A program made the translations under genes and the position numbers. Below are positions 26,029 through 34,881 of a stretch of 64,000 bases of DNA, one piece after another. Source of the DNA: Pelomonas parva (GTDB taxonomy: Bacteria > Pseudomonadota > Gammaproteobacteria > Burkholderiales > Burkholderiaceae_C); NCBI RefSeq assembly GCF_043555835.1, contig NZ_JBIGHV010000003.1, forward strand, positions 248,001 through 312,000, written 5' to 3'. The notes under the pieces are model-generated. The model made no database searches. It was not told where the DNA came from and worked only from the letters and a program-made list of their open reading frames with translations. Positions within the stretch are counted from its first letter, which is position 1. Each line of letters opens with the position of its first letter.

Positions 26029-28542
26029 ATGGCGGGTGGACTTGGCAGTTGGCTCGCCGCCGTGGGGCTGGCAGCGGCGCTGCTCGGCCCGGCGGCGGCG
26101 CTCGCCCAGTCGCCGCCGCCCCGGCTGCATGCCACGCTGATGCTGCGTGGCGGTCACCTCGCGCTGGACCCGGCCAGCACCCGCCTGGCGCTGGGCGACC
26201 ATGCCGCCGTGTACCGGGCCTGCCAGCTGTCCGATGACGCGCTCAAGGCCGGGCTGATCGCCGCCATCGACAAGACCTTGCAGCGCCGCGGCCCGGTGCT
26301 GGAGCAGCTGGCGCTCGACCCGTTCAACGCGACGGATGCCGACAACCAGCCGCGCACCGACCTGCCCGCGCTGCGCCTGGCGCTGGGCCGCCTGGCGAAG
26401 TCGGACCCGGCGACCGCCGAAGCCAACACCTTCTCGGGCCCCTGGACCCAGGCGCAGCAGGTGTTCACCCGCTGGCTGGAGGCGCACCGCAACGACCCGC
26501 TGCCCGTGCGGGTCACGTTCGAGCGAGGCCTGTACGCCGATGTCTACGCGACTATGGCCAGTGCCAGCGACTGGCTGGACGAGCCGGCGCGGCCCATCCC
26601 CGACCTCTACGGCACGCTGCAGACGGAAGACCACCAGGCGCTTGAACGCGGCGCCGTCATCTTCGACATCGCCCCGCCCTTCCAGGCCCGGGAGGACGGC
26701 ACGGGCAAGTCCAAGCTGGCGCTGACGGTGAACTTGGCGGCATGGGCGTCGCGTCTGCAAGCGCTGCGCGAGGACCTGCTGGACCCGCTGCACTGCCAGC
26801 TCTGGTCGCGCCAGGCCGTGGTGGGGCGGGCGCAGGACTACATGCAGGCGCGCGGCGTGGCGCTGCAGCATTACGCCACGCAGGCCATGGCCAGCAAGGG
26901 CCAGGCTGCCAACCTGCCGCAGATGGAGCCCAACGACCAGGCCGGCATCGCCGTGGAGCCGACGCGCTACCGCAATGAACCCGGGTCCGTCGAGGTGGTC
27001 GGCGGGCGGGTGCTGCTCAGCCCCGACCCGCAGCTCGACTACCTCATCGTCCACGCCGACCCCGACCTGGACGGCCCGCTGGTGCGCCGCGTGCTGTACC
27101 TGCTGCTGCCCACGCCGGACTGGGGTTCGCTGCGCGACGCGCTGGCCACGCGCATGTGCATCGCGCGCCGCCTGCCCGGGGGCAAGCCCGGCCCGGGCAC
27201 GCAGCCGCTGATGCTGAGCTTCGTGGACCCGGCATTCCCGACGCAGTTCTCGTCGACCTACCTGACCCAGCGCGCGCTGGCCGAGCGCATGCGCCGGCTG
27301 GCCGACGTGGGCTACCGGCTGCAGCTCGCCTCGCCGATTCTGCGCGCAGAGCACCGGCGCAAGTCGGTCAGCCTGGTCGTCACGAAGTCCGGCAGCGCCA
27401 GCGCGGGCATGCCGGTCGGCGCGCTCGGGCTGACCGACTGCGCGGGTGGGTCGGCTCCCGAGGCCGGCGCCGTGGCCGACATCGCCGCCGTGGCTGCGCC
27501 GCCGCCCAGGGCCGCCCAGGACAACGGCCGCAGGGAGCCGCCGCGCCACGAGCTGGCCGTGGGCGCGCAGTACGACGGCGCCCACCCGCTGCGGCTGCTG
27601 AGCACGCTCGCCCGCGCCGGCCTGTCGCCCGACGACACGCTCAGCCTGTCGGCGGCGTTCCAGGGCAAGGCCTCGGCCGACCTGCAGTACAGCCGCGACT
27701 TCCTGTGGTTCGACAACGGCGTGGCGCGCCGCGTGCAAGCCTCGGTGCGCAGCTACACCGAGTTCGAGCCCGGGCAGCCGCGCAGCAGCGGCGAACAGGA
27801 CGAACGCCACACCGGCCTGGACTTGAGCGCGACGGTGGACCTGTGGCGGGACGTTGAGAACTCCTTCGCGCAGCTGCTGCTGACCGCCGGCCGCAAGACG
27901 ATCAGGCCCGAAGCCGGCGCACCGACCGGCACGGCGGGGGTGACGCTGCGCTCGGCCGGCCTGGGTCTGGTGTTCTCGCACAGCCTGCACGCAACGGCGC
28001 GGCCTTCGGCGCTGGACGCGGAGCTGCAGGTGCAGGCCGGCCGCGCGGGTGCCGGCCATGGCCGCTACGGGCGCGCGCAAGCGTCGCTGGCCTGGCAGCG
28101 CTTCGTCGGCCCGTTCTGGCGCTGGGACCTGCGCGCCAACGCCACGGCGGTGCGCGGCCCTGCACCGCAGGCGGAGTGGCCGACCTTCGGCGGCGAGCAG
28201 TCGGTGCGCGGCTATGCGGCGGACCTGGCGGTGGCCCGCCGCACGTGGGCGCTGCAAAACGAGCTCTGGCTGCCGCCACCGGGCGCGGACCGTGTCGATG
28301 CCGCACTGGGCGCCCTGCTGCGCCGTCAGGTGGCGCTGGCGCTGTTCGTCGACATCGGCGGCCTGCGCGGCTCGCCGTCGCAGCATGCAGGCACCAAGGC
28401 CGGTGCCGGCCTGGGCCTGCGCTACCTGGCCGACGCCAGCGTGACGCTGCGCCTGGACTGGGCGCGGCCCGTGGGCGAAGACGACGCCCGCCTGCGCTCC
28501 GGCCAGTGGCTGCTCTCCATCACCAGCCGCCACACGCTCTAG
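26029..28542 (+). CDS. Omp85/TpsB-like outer-membrane protein with a novel N-terminal region
   Basis: 837 aa. A strong ribosome site (AAGGAGG) precedes the ATG. Signal peptide at about residues 1-32. Residues about 35-470 form an unrecognised periplasmic region without a clear POTRA repeat. Residues about 500-837 form a barrel with the Omp85 loop-6 signature FGGEQSVRGY and late strands FVDIGGLRGSP, GAGLGLRYLADASVTLRLDW and WARPVG. The last residue is Leu rather than the usual Phe or Trp. Omp85 proteins insert or secrete polypeptides across the outer membrane. A 379-codon gene of unknown family starts 36 bp downstream and could be its cargo. Which subfamily (BamA, TamA, TpsB, patatin-type) it belongs to is open. 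Confidence 0.78.
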   Translation: MAGGLGSWLAAVGLAAALLGPAAALAQSPPPRLHATLMLRGGHLALDPASTRLALGDHAAVYRACQLSDDALKAGLIAAIDKTLQRRGPVLEQLALDPFNATDADNQPRTDLPALRLALGRLAKSDPATAEANTFSGPWTQAQQVFTRWLEAHRNDPLPVRVTFERGLYADVYATMASASDWLDEPARPIPDLYGTLQTEDHQALERGAVIFDIAPPFQAREDGTGKSKLALTVNLAAWASRLQALREDLLDPLHCQLWSRQAVVGRAQDYMQARGVALQHYATQAMASKGQAANLPQMEPNDQAGIAVEPTRYRNEPGSVEVVGGRVLLSPDPQLDYLIVHADPDLDGPLVRRVLYLLLPTPDWGSLRDALATRMCIARRLPGGKPGPGTQPLMLSFVDPAFPTQFSSTYLTQRALAERMRRLADVGYRLQLASPILRAEHRRKSVSLVVTKSGSASAGMPVGALGLTDCAGGSAPEAGAVADIAAVAAPPPRAAQDNGRREPPRHELAVGAQYDGAHPLRLLSTLARAGLSPDDTLSLSAAFQGKASADLQYSRDFLWFDNGVARRVQASVRSYTEFEPGQPRSSGEQDERHTGLDLSATVDLWRDVENSFAQLLLTAGRKTIRPEAGAPTGTAGVTLRSAGLGLVFSHSLHATARPSALDAELQVQAGRAGAGHGRYGRAQASLAWQRFVGPFWRWDLRANATAVRGPAPQAEWPTFGGEQSVRGYAADLAVARRTWALQNELWLPPPGADRVDAALGALLRRQVALALFVDIGGLRGSPSQHAGTKAGAGLGLRYLADASVTLRLDWARPVGEDDARLRSGQWLLSITSRHTL

Positions 28543-28578
28543 CGCCTCAACCCTTCATTCAGCCACCCGGAGACAGCC

Positions 28579-29718
28579 ATGCAGACCTTCTCGCTCCCCA
28601 TCAACGGCATCCAGTGCCACTTTGACACCGACGGCGTCGTGACCAAGCCCGACGGGCACGAGTTCGGCAAGTGGACGACCGCCGACAACGCCCTCAGCGT
28701 CAAGCCGGCCGAGGGTGGCGATGCCATCAAGATCGCGGTGGACTGGGCCTTCAACGGCAACAACCAGTTGACCATCGCCCAGGGCGGCACGGTGCTGATG
28801 GCCTTCGCCGCCAGCACGGACGGCCTGCCGCGCCTGCAGCTGCGCAACAACGTGCTGTTCGTCGACCCGGACGGTGACGGCGACTTCTGGTTCCAGCTCA
28901 CCTGCAAGTTCGGCCTCAACGCTGCCAACGGCAACCTCGTCGTCGCCATCAACGGCAAGGAATCCGAGATCGACGGCTACCTGGCCGACACGCAATCGCG
29001 CTTTCGCTTCGAGTTCCCGGACAAAAGCTTCCCGTCAGGCGTGCCCAACGCCTTCGTGCTGGCCGGTGCCTGGGAGCCCACGGGCAAGAAGGACGAGATC
29101 CGCCTGCACTTCGTGCCCAAGGGCGCAGGCCTGGAGATCCCGGGCAAGCCACTGAACCTGCCGGGCCAGCTGAAGGTGGACCCGCGCCGCAACCACCTGG
29201 AGCTGTTCTATCAGTCCAACAGCTTCGGCGCCAAGCGCCTGCAGTTCGCCGGCAGCCTGGAGATCAAGAAGGGTTGGAAGCTGGTGTTCCGCATCGACAA
29301 CGCGAGCGACGGCAGCCTGAAGGCGAGCACCATCGAGGTCGAGTCCACATTCGAATGGGATGGCGGCCAGGGCGCGCTGGTGCTCAAGGTGGGCAAGAGC
29401 AAGAGCAACACGGCCCAGCAGATCACCGTGGGCGGGCGGCTGCAGGCGACCTTCGACAGCGGCGCCTCGCTGCGCTGGGATTTCGAATACATCAACTCCA
29501 AGACCGGCAGCAAGTCCACCACCAACCTGGCCACGGCCCTGCAGTTCGTCAGCAAGAACGCGGAGGTCTTCATCGAGTACAGGAAGGACGGCGAGACGGT
29601 GTCCAGGAAGATCACCGGCAAGCTGGTGCAGGACGACTTCGTGCTGTCCGGCGGCATCGAGGTGGTCAACGACCCGAACGGCCGGCGTGTCGGCGCCTTC
29701 CTGGGCGTGAGCTGGTAG
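28579..29718 (+). CDS. Unknown beta-rich protein, partner of the Omp85-like gene
   Basis: 379 aa, no recognised family. It starts MQTFSLPINGIQCHFDTDG with no signal peptide and no membrane segment. The sequence is a run of short amphipathic strands with frequent Gly/Asn/Asp turns (KIAVDWAFNGNNQLTIAQGG, LVVAINGKESEIDGYLADTQ, KLVFRIDNASDGSLKASTIE). The last strand ends in Trp (RRVGAFLGVSW), reminiscent of a barrel C-terminus, but an export signal is missing. GGAGACAG precedes the ATG. The 36-bp gap to the Omp85-like gene suggests one operon. It could be an unusual Omp85 substrate or a cytoplasmic protein that only shares the transcript. Confidence 0.75.
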   Translation: MQTFSLPINGIQCHFDTDGVVTKPDGHEFGKWTTADNALSVKPAEGGDAIKIAVDWAFNGNNQLTIAQGGTVLMAFAASTDGLPRLQLRNNVLFVDPDGDGDFWFQLTCKFGLNAANGNLVVAINGKESEIDGYLADTQSRFRFEFPDKSFPSGVPNAFVLAGAWEPTGKKDEIRLHFVPKGAGLEIPGKPLNLPGQLKVDPRRNHLELFYQSNSFGAKRLQFAGSLEIKKGWKLVFRIDNASDGSLKASTIEVESTFEWDGGQGALVLKVGKSKSNTAQQITVGGRLQATFDSGASLRWDFEYINSKTGSKSTTNLATALQFVSKNAEVFIEYRKDGETVSRKITGKLVQDDFVLSGGIEVVNDPNGRRVGAFLGVSW

Positions 29719-29724
29719 GTCGCT

Positions 29725-30867
29725 TCAGGCCTGGAACGCGCCGGGGTGCCGCGCCGCCCCACCCAGCGCGACCGTGGTGTGCGGGTGCCGGTACTCGCGC
29801 GCCGGGCTGAGCTTGATGCCTTCGGCCTCGCCCATGTCCTGCGCCTTGCCGCGCAGCGATGAAGCGGGCTTGAGGCGGAAGTCCTCGCGGGCGGCGCGCA
29901 CGAACTCGTCCCAGTCGGCCGAGAAGTTGGCGCGCCGCGTCCAATGGCCGTCGGCGGCCAGTTGCGGCGTGCCGACGAGCAGGTTGTTGGCCAGCATGAC
30001 CTCGGCGTGGCGCGGCGCCACGCGCAGCCAGATGCCGCCGCCCGCCCGCTGGTCCACCAGCGTGTTGTGCACCAGGTAGAGCGCCTGCCTGGGCCACTTC
30101 GCGCCCTCGACGCCGAAGGAGATGACGTGCGGGTTGTCCGTCGTCGAGCTTTGCATGATGAGGTTGCCCATGACGACGGCGACGCCGCCATTCGGGAACT
30201 CCAGCTCGTAGCTCGCACGGCCGCCGATCTCGTCGCTCAGGCGGTTGTAGAGGATGTGGTTGACGGCGGCGCGGCTCTTCAGCAGATGGCCCAGCAGGCC
30301 GTGGTGGAAGTAGCTGCCGGTCACCGACAGGCGGGCGATGGCGCCGACGTAGAGGTTGTGCGTGGCACCGCGGCGCAGCGGGATGGCGCCAAAGTCGCAG
30401 TCGACGATGTCCAGCGTGATGGCCTCGCCGCTTGACGTCAGCAAGCCGTTCTCGTTGTCACGGAAGCCGCAGTCCACCAGCGTCAGCGAGCCGGCCTCCA
30501 GGCGGATGCCGGCGCCGTTGCGGTCGGGCACCGTGCAGCCGGTGAAGTCGAAGCCCTCGATGCGCATGCGCTGGCCGCGCGTGACGAACAAGCCCTTGCC
30601 CTGGGCATGCGCGCCGGCCGCGATCAGGCGCACGCGGCCGCCGACGGCGCGCAGGGTCAGGTCGTGCGCGTGCCAGGTGGCCACGTCGGCGATGTAGTCG
30701 CCGGCATCGACCTCGATCAACGTGCCGTCCTTGGCCTGGTGCGCGGCCGCGGCCAGCGACTTGACGGCCTGGCGCGGGCCGACCTTGAGCGTCGGGCCGG
30801 CGTGGGCGGCCGAAGTAAAAAGAGGCAGCAGCCCGGCCGCAGCCAGCAATTCGCGGCGCCGCGTCAT
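29725..30867 (-). CDS. Exported right-handed beta-helix protein
   Basis: 380 aa. The twin-arginine-like N-terminus MTRRRELLAAAGLLPLFTSA suggests Tat or Sec export. The body is a parallel beta-helix with right-handed repeat rungs (IRLEAGSLTLVDCGFRDNEN, ITLDIVDCDFGAIPLRRG, HNLYVGAIARLSVTGSYFHH, ALYLVHNTLVDQ). The family covers polysaccharide lyases, epimerases and structural proteins; no canonical catalytic triad can be fixed by eye. The start overlaps the stop of the upstream MOSC gene by 4 bp. It converges with the 379-codon unknown gene, the two stops being 6 bp apart. Confidence 0.85.
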   Translation of the reverse strand: MTRRRELLAAAGLLPLFTSAAHAGPTLKVGPRQAVKSLAAAAHQAKDGTLIEVDAGDYIADVATWHAHDLTLRAVGGRVRLIAAGAHAQGKGLFVTRGQRMRIEGFDFTGCTVPDRNGAGIRLEAGSLTLVDCGFRDNENGLLTSSGEAITLDIVDCDFGAIPLRRGATHNLYVGAIARLSVTGSYFHHGLLGHLLKSRAAVNHILYNRLSDEIGGRASYELEFPNGGVAVVMGNLIMQSSTTDNPHVISFGVEGAKWPRQALYLVHNTLVDQRAGGGIWLRVAPRHAEVMLANNLLVGTPQLAADGHWTRRANFSADWDEFVRAAREDFRLKPASSLRGKAQDMGEAEGIKLSPAREYRHPHTTVALGGAARHPGAFQA

Positions 30868-31430
30868 GCCTGCTTCTTCATCTTGGCCTTGAACAGCTCG
30901 GCGATGCCGACCTCGCGCGGCCCCGGGATCAGCTCGAACGGCTCGCCCGTCGCCAGCGTGCCCTCGCGCTTCACGGCCAGGTAGAAGCCGCAGTAGCCGC
31001 TCTGCGCCATCATCTTCACGGCGTGCTTGAAACCCAGGTGGGCGGCCAGCTTGAAGCAGGGCTGGCGCGGCTCGGAGACAACCAGCTCGCAGCCCGGGAA
31101 GCGCAACACGTCGCCGATGAAGGCCCGGTTCTCCAGCAGGCCCGTGATGGTGAGGTTCTCGCCGAGATCACCCGGCTGCAGATCGCCCTCGACCTTGGCC
31201 TGGCCGCGCACGGTCGCCCAGAAGGCGTAGTGCTCCTGGGGGTAGGCATAGACGGCCTTGCTGAGGCCGCCATGGACGCTGGGGTCGGCCTGCTCGTCGC
31301 CGTCCAGGCCCAGCGGGCCGACGTTGACGCGACCCGCGCGGGCGCGCTTGCGGATGGCCGAGTCCAGACGCTCGCCGTTGGTGGCGACGAAGTGCTCGAT
31401 GCGGGCGGTGTTGACGCTGAGGAGTCGCAT
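30864..31430 (-). CDS. MOSC-domain protein (YiiM-like)
   Basis: 188 aa. MOSC fold with the molybdenum/sulfur-carrier Cys in SEPRQPCFKLAAHLGF and the blocks DPSVHGGLSKAVYAYPQEHY and GENLTITGLLE. YiiM-type members reduce N-hydroxylated compounds such as 6-hydroxylaminopurine using molybdenum cofactor. The C-terminal GYCGFYLAVKREG is also typical. The stop overlaps the start of the beta-helix gene (ATGA), which implies translational coupling with a functionally unrelated-looking partner. The divergent antiporter gene starts 106 bp away. Confidence 0.92.
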   Translation of the reverse strand: MRLLSVNTARIEHFVATNGERLDSAIRKRARAGRVNVGPLGLDGDEQADPSVHGGLSKAVYAYPQEHYAFWATVRGQAKVEGDLQPGDLGENLTITGLLENRAFIGDVLRFPGCELVVSEPRQPCFKLAAHLGFKHAVKMMAQSGYCGFYLAVKREGTLATGEPFELIPGPREVGIAELFKAKMKKQA

Positions 31431-31536
31431 GGCAGGATTGTCCAGGACGGCAGGCGCGGCTCACGGCGTGTTCGCCTACAGGGTGGGTGGATACCAGCGG
31501 TTACGCTCCCGGAGATATCTAGGAAAGGGAGAGCGC

Positions 31537-32787
31537 ATGAATGCACTCGACAGTGGCGCCAGGGTGTGGGCGGGTCTGGCCGTCACACCGTCCAGCGAAT
31601 TGATGTTCATCGTCGGCGTGTTGCTGGCCGGCGCGCTGGCGGGCGAGTTCATCGCCGCCACGACGCGGCTGCCGCGCGTGGTGGGCTACACGCTGGCGGG
31701 CTGCCTCGCGGCCGCGTTCGGCCACGGCGTGTCCATGCCGCTGTCGGGCGCCGCGCAGACGGTGACGGACCTGGCGCTGGGCCTGTTGCTGTTCGAGATC
31801 GGCAGCCGCGTCAACCTGCGCTGGCTGCGCCGCAACCCCGGCCTGCTGGCCACCAGCCTGGCCGAGGCGCTGCTGAGCGCCGTCGCCGTGGCCGCCGTGC
31901 TGCGGCTGTTCGACGTCGGCTGGCAGACGGCCATCGCCTGCGCCATCCTGGCCATGCCGGCGCCGGCCGCCGTATCGGGCCGTGTCGCGCTGGAGCTGGG
32001 CGCGGAGGGTCAGGTCACGCAGCGGGCCACGGTGCTGACGGCGCTGAACACGCTGTACGCCGTCATCGCGCTGACGTTGATGCGCACCTGGTGGGCCGCC
32101 GACGATGGCGGCAGCCTGCCGCAGGCGCTGGCCGGCCTGGCCGTGTCGCTGCTGACGACGCTGGGCGTGGCGGCGCTGCTGGCCGGCGGCGCCTACCTGA
32201 CGGCGCGGCGGCTGGACCTGCGCAACGAGAGCGCGGCGCTGCTGCTGTTCGGCATGGTGGCCTTCGCCATCGTCGCGGCGCGTTCCATCGGCGTGTCCAC
32301 GCTGCTGATGCCGCTGCTGGCCGGCCTGCTGCTGCGCAACACCAGCGAGCGGCCCTGGGTGTGGCCGCGCCACTTCGGCACGTCGGGCGGGGCGCTGGTG
32401 CTGATGCTGTTCGTCATCGTCGGCTCGGCCTGGTCGCCACAGATCCTCGTGGCCGGCGGCTTCGCGGCGCTGGCCCTGCTGGTGGCACGCTTCGTCGCCA
32501 AGGCGGCGGCCATCGTCCTGCTGGCGCCGGCGGCCAAGTCCAGCTGGCGGCAAGGCCTGGCCCTGTCGATCACGATGACGCCGCTGTCGGCCACGGCGCT
32601 GGTCATGCTCAGCGAGCTGATGCGCGCCGAGCCGACGCTGGCCGCCGGTGCCGTGCCCATCATCCTGGCCAGCATCGCGGTGCTGGAGCTGATCGGCCCT
32701 ATCGCCGTGCAGTTCGCGCTGCGCCTGGCTGGCGAGCTGCCGCCAGCGCCCAAGCGCGCCGCGCGCAAGAAGGAGTCCCAAGAATGA
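31537..32787 (+). CDS. CPA2-type cation:proton antiporter
   Basis: 416 aa membrane protein with about 12 helices and no C-terminal RCK/TrkA domain. Features are the Na+/H+ exchanger domain with GEFIAATTRLPRVVGYTLAG, LALGLLLFEIGSRVNLRWLR and the unwound-helix region ILAMPAPAAVSGRVALELG. It resembles KefB/KefC transport domains but without the regulatory half. Likely K+ or Na+ for H+ exchange; ion unknown. GGAAAGGGAGAG precedes the ATG. The final TGA overlaps the ATG of the YbdK-type ligase gene by 4 bp. The long N-terminal extension of the open frame is not coding. Confidence 0.88.
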   Translation: MNALDSGARVWAGLAVTPSSELMFIVGVLLAGALAGEFIAATTRLPRVVGYTLAGCLAAAFGHGVSMPLSGAAQTVTDLALGLLLFEIGSRVNLRWLRRNPGLLATSLAEALLSAVAVAAVLRLFDVGWQTAIACAILAMPAPAAVSGRVALELGAEGQVTQRATVLTALNTLYAVIALTLMRTWWAADDGGSLPQALAGLAVSLLTTLGVAALLAGGAYLTARRLDLRNESAALLLFGMVAFAIVAARSIGVSTLLMPLLAGLLLRNTSERPWVWPRHFGTSGGALVLMLFVIVGSAWSPQILVAGGFAALALLVARFVAKAAAIVLLAPAAKSSWRQGLALSITMTPLSATALVMLSELMRAEPTLAAGAVPIILASIAVLELIGPIAVQFALRLAGELPPAPKRAARKKESQE

Positions 32788-33899
32788 GCCTGGGCGCATT
32801 CTCCAAATCGCAACCGCTGACGCTGGGCGTCGAGCTGGAACTGCAGATCGTCAACAGCGACGACTACGACCTCGCGCCCGTCTCGGGCGACCTGCTGCGG
32901 CTGGTGAAGAAGCACAGCCTGCCCGGCGCCATCACGCCCGAGATCACCAGCAGCATGATCGAGCTGTCGACCGGCATCTGTTCGGGCTACGGCCAGGCGC
33001 TGTCGGAGCTGGGCCAGATCCGCGACGCGCTGGTCAGCTGCGCCGAGCAGCTGGACGTGAGCCTGTGCGGCGGCGGCACGCACCCCTTTCAGCACTGGAA
33101 GCGCCAGCGCATCTTCGAGACGCCGCGCTTCCACGAGCTGTCGTCGCTGTACGGCTACCTGTCCAAGCAGTTCACCATCTTCGGCCAGCACGTGCACATC
33201 GGCTGCCCGAGCGCGGACGAGGCCCTCGTGCTGCTGCACGGCATGAGCCGCTTCATCCCGCACCTGATCGCACTGGCCGCGTCATCGCCGTTCGTGCAAG
33301 GCGAGGACACCGGCTTCGACTCGGCACGGCTGAACTCGGTGTTCGCCTTCCCGCTGTCGGGCCGCGCGCCCTTCGTGCAGAGCTGGGACGACTTCGGCGT
33401 GTACTTCGACAAGATGACGCGCACCGGCGTCGTCGCGGGCATGAAGGACTTCTACTGGGACATCCGCCCCAAGCCCGAGTTCGGCACCATCGAGGTCCGC
33501 GTGCTGGACACGCCGCTGACCATCGAGAAGGCGGCCGCCATCGCCGGCTTCATCCAGTGCCTGGCACGCTGGATCACCATCGAGAAGCCGTTCAAGCTCA
33601 GCGAGGACGACTACCTGCCCTACACCTTCAACCGCTTCCAGGCCTGCCGCTTCGGGCTGGACGGCACCTTCGTGGACCCCGAGACCGGCGAGCACCGCGT
33701 GCTGCGCGACGACTTGTTCACCGTGCTGTCGCGGCTGGACAGTCACGCCTCCGACCTGAAGGCTGAGCCCGCGCTGCAATACCTGCGCCGCGAGATCGCC
33801 GGCGTGGGCAACGACGCGGCCTGGCTGCGCCGCGTGGAGGCCGAGACCCACCTGCTGCCCGAAGTGGTACGGCGCGCGACGCGGCGCTGGCATGGCTGA
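32784..33899 (+). CDS. YbdK-type carboxylate-amine ligase (GCS2 family)
   Basis: 371 aa, typical length. It has the glutamate-cysteine ligase 2 fold: LTLGVELELQIVNSDDYDLA (metal and substrate Glu residues), CGGGTHPFQHWKRQ, FGQHVHIGCPSADEA, DFYWDIRPKPEFGTIEVRVL and a C-terminal TFNRFQACRFGLDG. E. coli YbdK has weak gamma-glutamylcysteine ligase activity in vitro; the physiological amide formed is unknown. It is translationally coupled (4-bp overlap) to the CPA2 antiporter. That pairing suggests a link to glutathione-like control of ion efflux, as in Kef systems, though this is only an inference. Confidence 0.92.
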   Translation: MSLGAFSKSQPLTLGVELELQIVNSDDYDLAPVSGDLLRLVKKHSLPGAITPEITSSMIELSTGICSGYGQALSELGQIRDALVSCAEQLDVSLCGGGTHPFQHWKRQRIFETPRFHELSSLYGYLSKQFTIFGQHVHIGCPSADEALVLLHGMSRFIPHLIALAASSPFVQGEDTGFDSARLNSVFAFPLSGRAPFVQSWDDFGVYFDKMTRTGVVAGMKDFYWDIRPKPEFGTIEVRVLDTPLTIEKAAAIAGFIQCLARWITIEKPFKLSEDDYLPYTFNRFQACRFGLDGTFVDPETGEHRVLRDDLFTVLSRLDSHASDLKAEPALQYLRREIAGVGNDAAWLRRVEAETHLLPEVVRRATRRWHG

Positions 33900-33994
33900 C
33901 ACATCGGCCGCCTGACAACTGGGCGCGGCCTTCGTCTCCCCGAGTGCGGCCTGGCGGAAACACCGCCAGGCCGCCCCTCGACCAGGAACACGAA

Positions 33995-34843
33995 GTGCAA
34001 ACATCCACCTCCACAAACCGCAGCCTGCGCGCGCTGACCGCGCTCGTCCTGCCGCTGCTGCTCGGCAGCCCGGCGCTGGCACTGAAGACCAACTACTGCG
34101 AGGCCGAGATGGCAGCGCGGGCCGCCGAGAAGCTCACGCCCGAGCAGGCAGACCAGCTGGACCGCTACCAGGGCTTCAACATCTCGATGCAGGAGCGCGT
34201 GGAGGTCATGAAGGAACTGGTGCTCGCGCACCTGTCGGGCGCGCAGCAACAACTCGGGGCCTGGAAGCCGGACGGCACGGCCGTCGCCACCTGCCTGATC
34301 AAGGCGGTGGCCGATGGCAACAGGGACAAGGCAGTCGCGCCCTATGCGCTGGAGGCCTATGGGCTGATGCTGCTGTCCGGCCAGGGCGTGAAGCGGGACA
34401 AGGCGCAAGGCATCGCCTACCTGGAGCGCGCCGCCAACTGGGGCTACGGCTCGGCCGCCATGCACCTGGCCAACTTCTACCTGGCCGACAAGGGCAGCCC
34501 GGCGAGCAGGAGCAAGGCCATGACGTGGCTGTACAAGGCGATCTTCGGCGACATCGAGGGCTACTCCGAGAGCCCAGGGCCCGCCGCCTGGATGCTGTTC
34601 AACCTCTACCTGCCGAAGTCCGGCCCCAAGGACCTGGAGGCGGCGGAGGCGCTCTACCGGCGCCTGATGTACGTGCGCACCCACCAGGACGTGCTGAAGC
34701 ACGTGCTGCCCTGGATTCCCGGCCTGGCAGAAAGGCTGGAAGCGGAACGGCAGGCCGCCGCCGAGGCCCAGCGCCAGGGTGACGCGCAGTCGCGATGCCT
34801 CCGCCAGAACGCACGCCAGGGTACCTACTCGCGCTGCGACTGA
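33995..34843 (+). CDS. Exported Sel1-like repeat protein
   Basis: 282 aa. I placed the start at a GTG (preceded by AGGAACACGAA), because the signal peptide LRALTALVLPLLLGSPALA begins about ten residues later. The open frame upstream is not protein-like. Helical repeats in mid-protein fit Sel1/TPR: AYGLMLLSGQGVKRDKAQGI, YLERAANWGYGSAAMHLANF, YLADKGSPASRSKAMTWLYK. The C-terminus is charged and coiled (LEAERQAAAEAQRQ) and has two late cysteines. Probably a periplasmic scaffold. The lipoprotein gene starts 38 bp downstream on the same strand. Confidence 0.82.
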   Translation: MQTSTSTNRSLRALTALVLPLLLGSPALALKTNYCEAEMAARAAEKLTPEQADQLDRYQGFNISMQERVEVMKELVLAHLSGAQQQLGAWKPDGTAVATCLIKAVADGNRDKAVAPYALEAYGLMLLSGQGVKRDKAQGIAYLERAANWGYGSAAMHLANFYLADKGSPASRSKAMTWLYKAIFGDIEGYSESPGPAAWMLFNLYLPKSGPKDLEAAEALYRRLMYVRTHQDVLKHVLPWIPGLAERLEAERQAAAEAQRQGDAQSRCLRQNARQGTYSRCD

Positions 34844-34881
34844 TGCCGGCTCGCCCTGACTTCAACCCGTTTTCAGCAACC

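Noticed and set aside
24787..28533. Very long antisense open frame (1,248 codons) opposite the Old Yellow Enzyme and Omp85-like genes
   Set aside because: Its translation is low-complexity Arg/Gln/His/Gly/Ala-rich, as expected from a shadow frame in high-G+C DNA; the opposite strand has recognised motifs.
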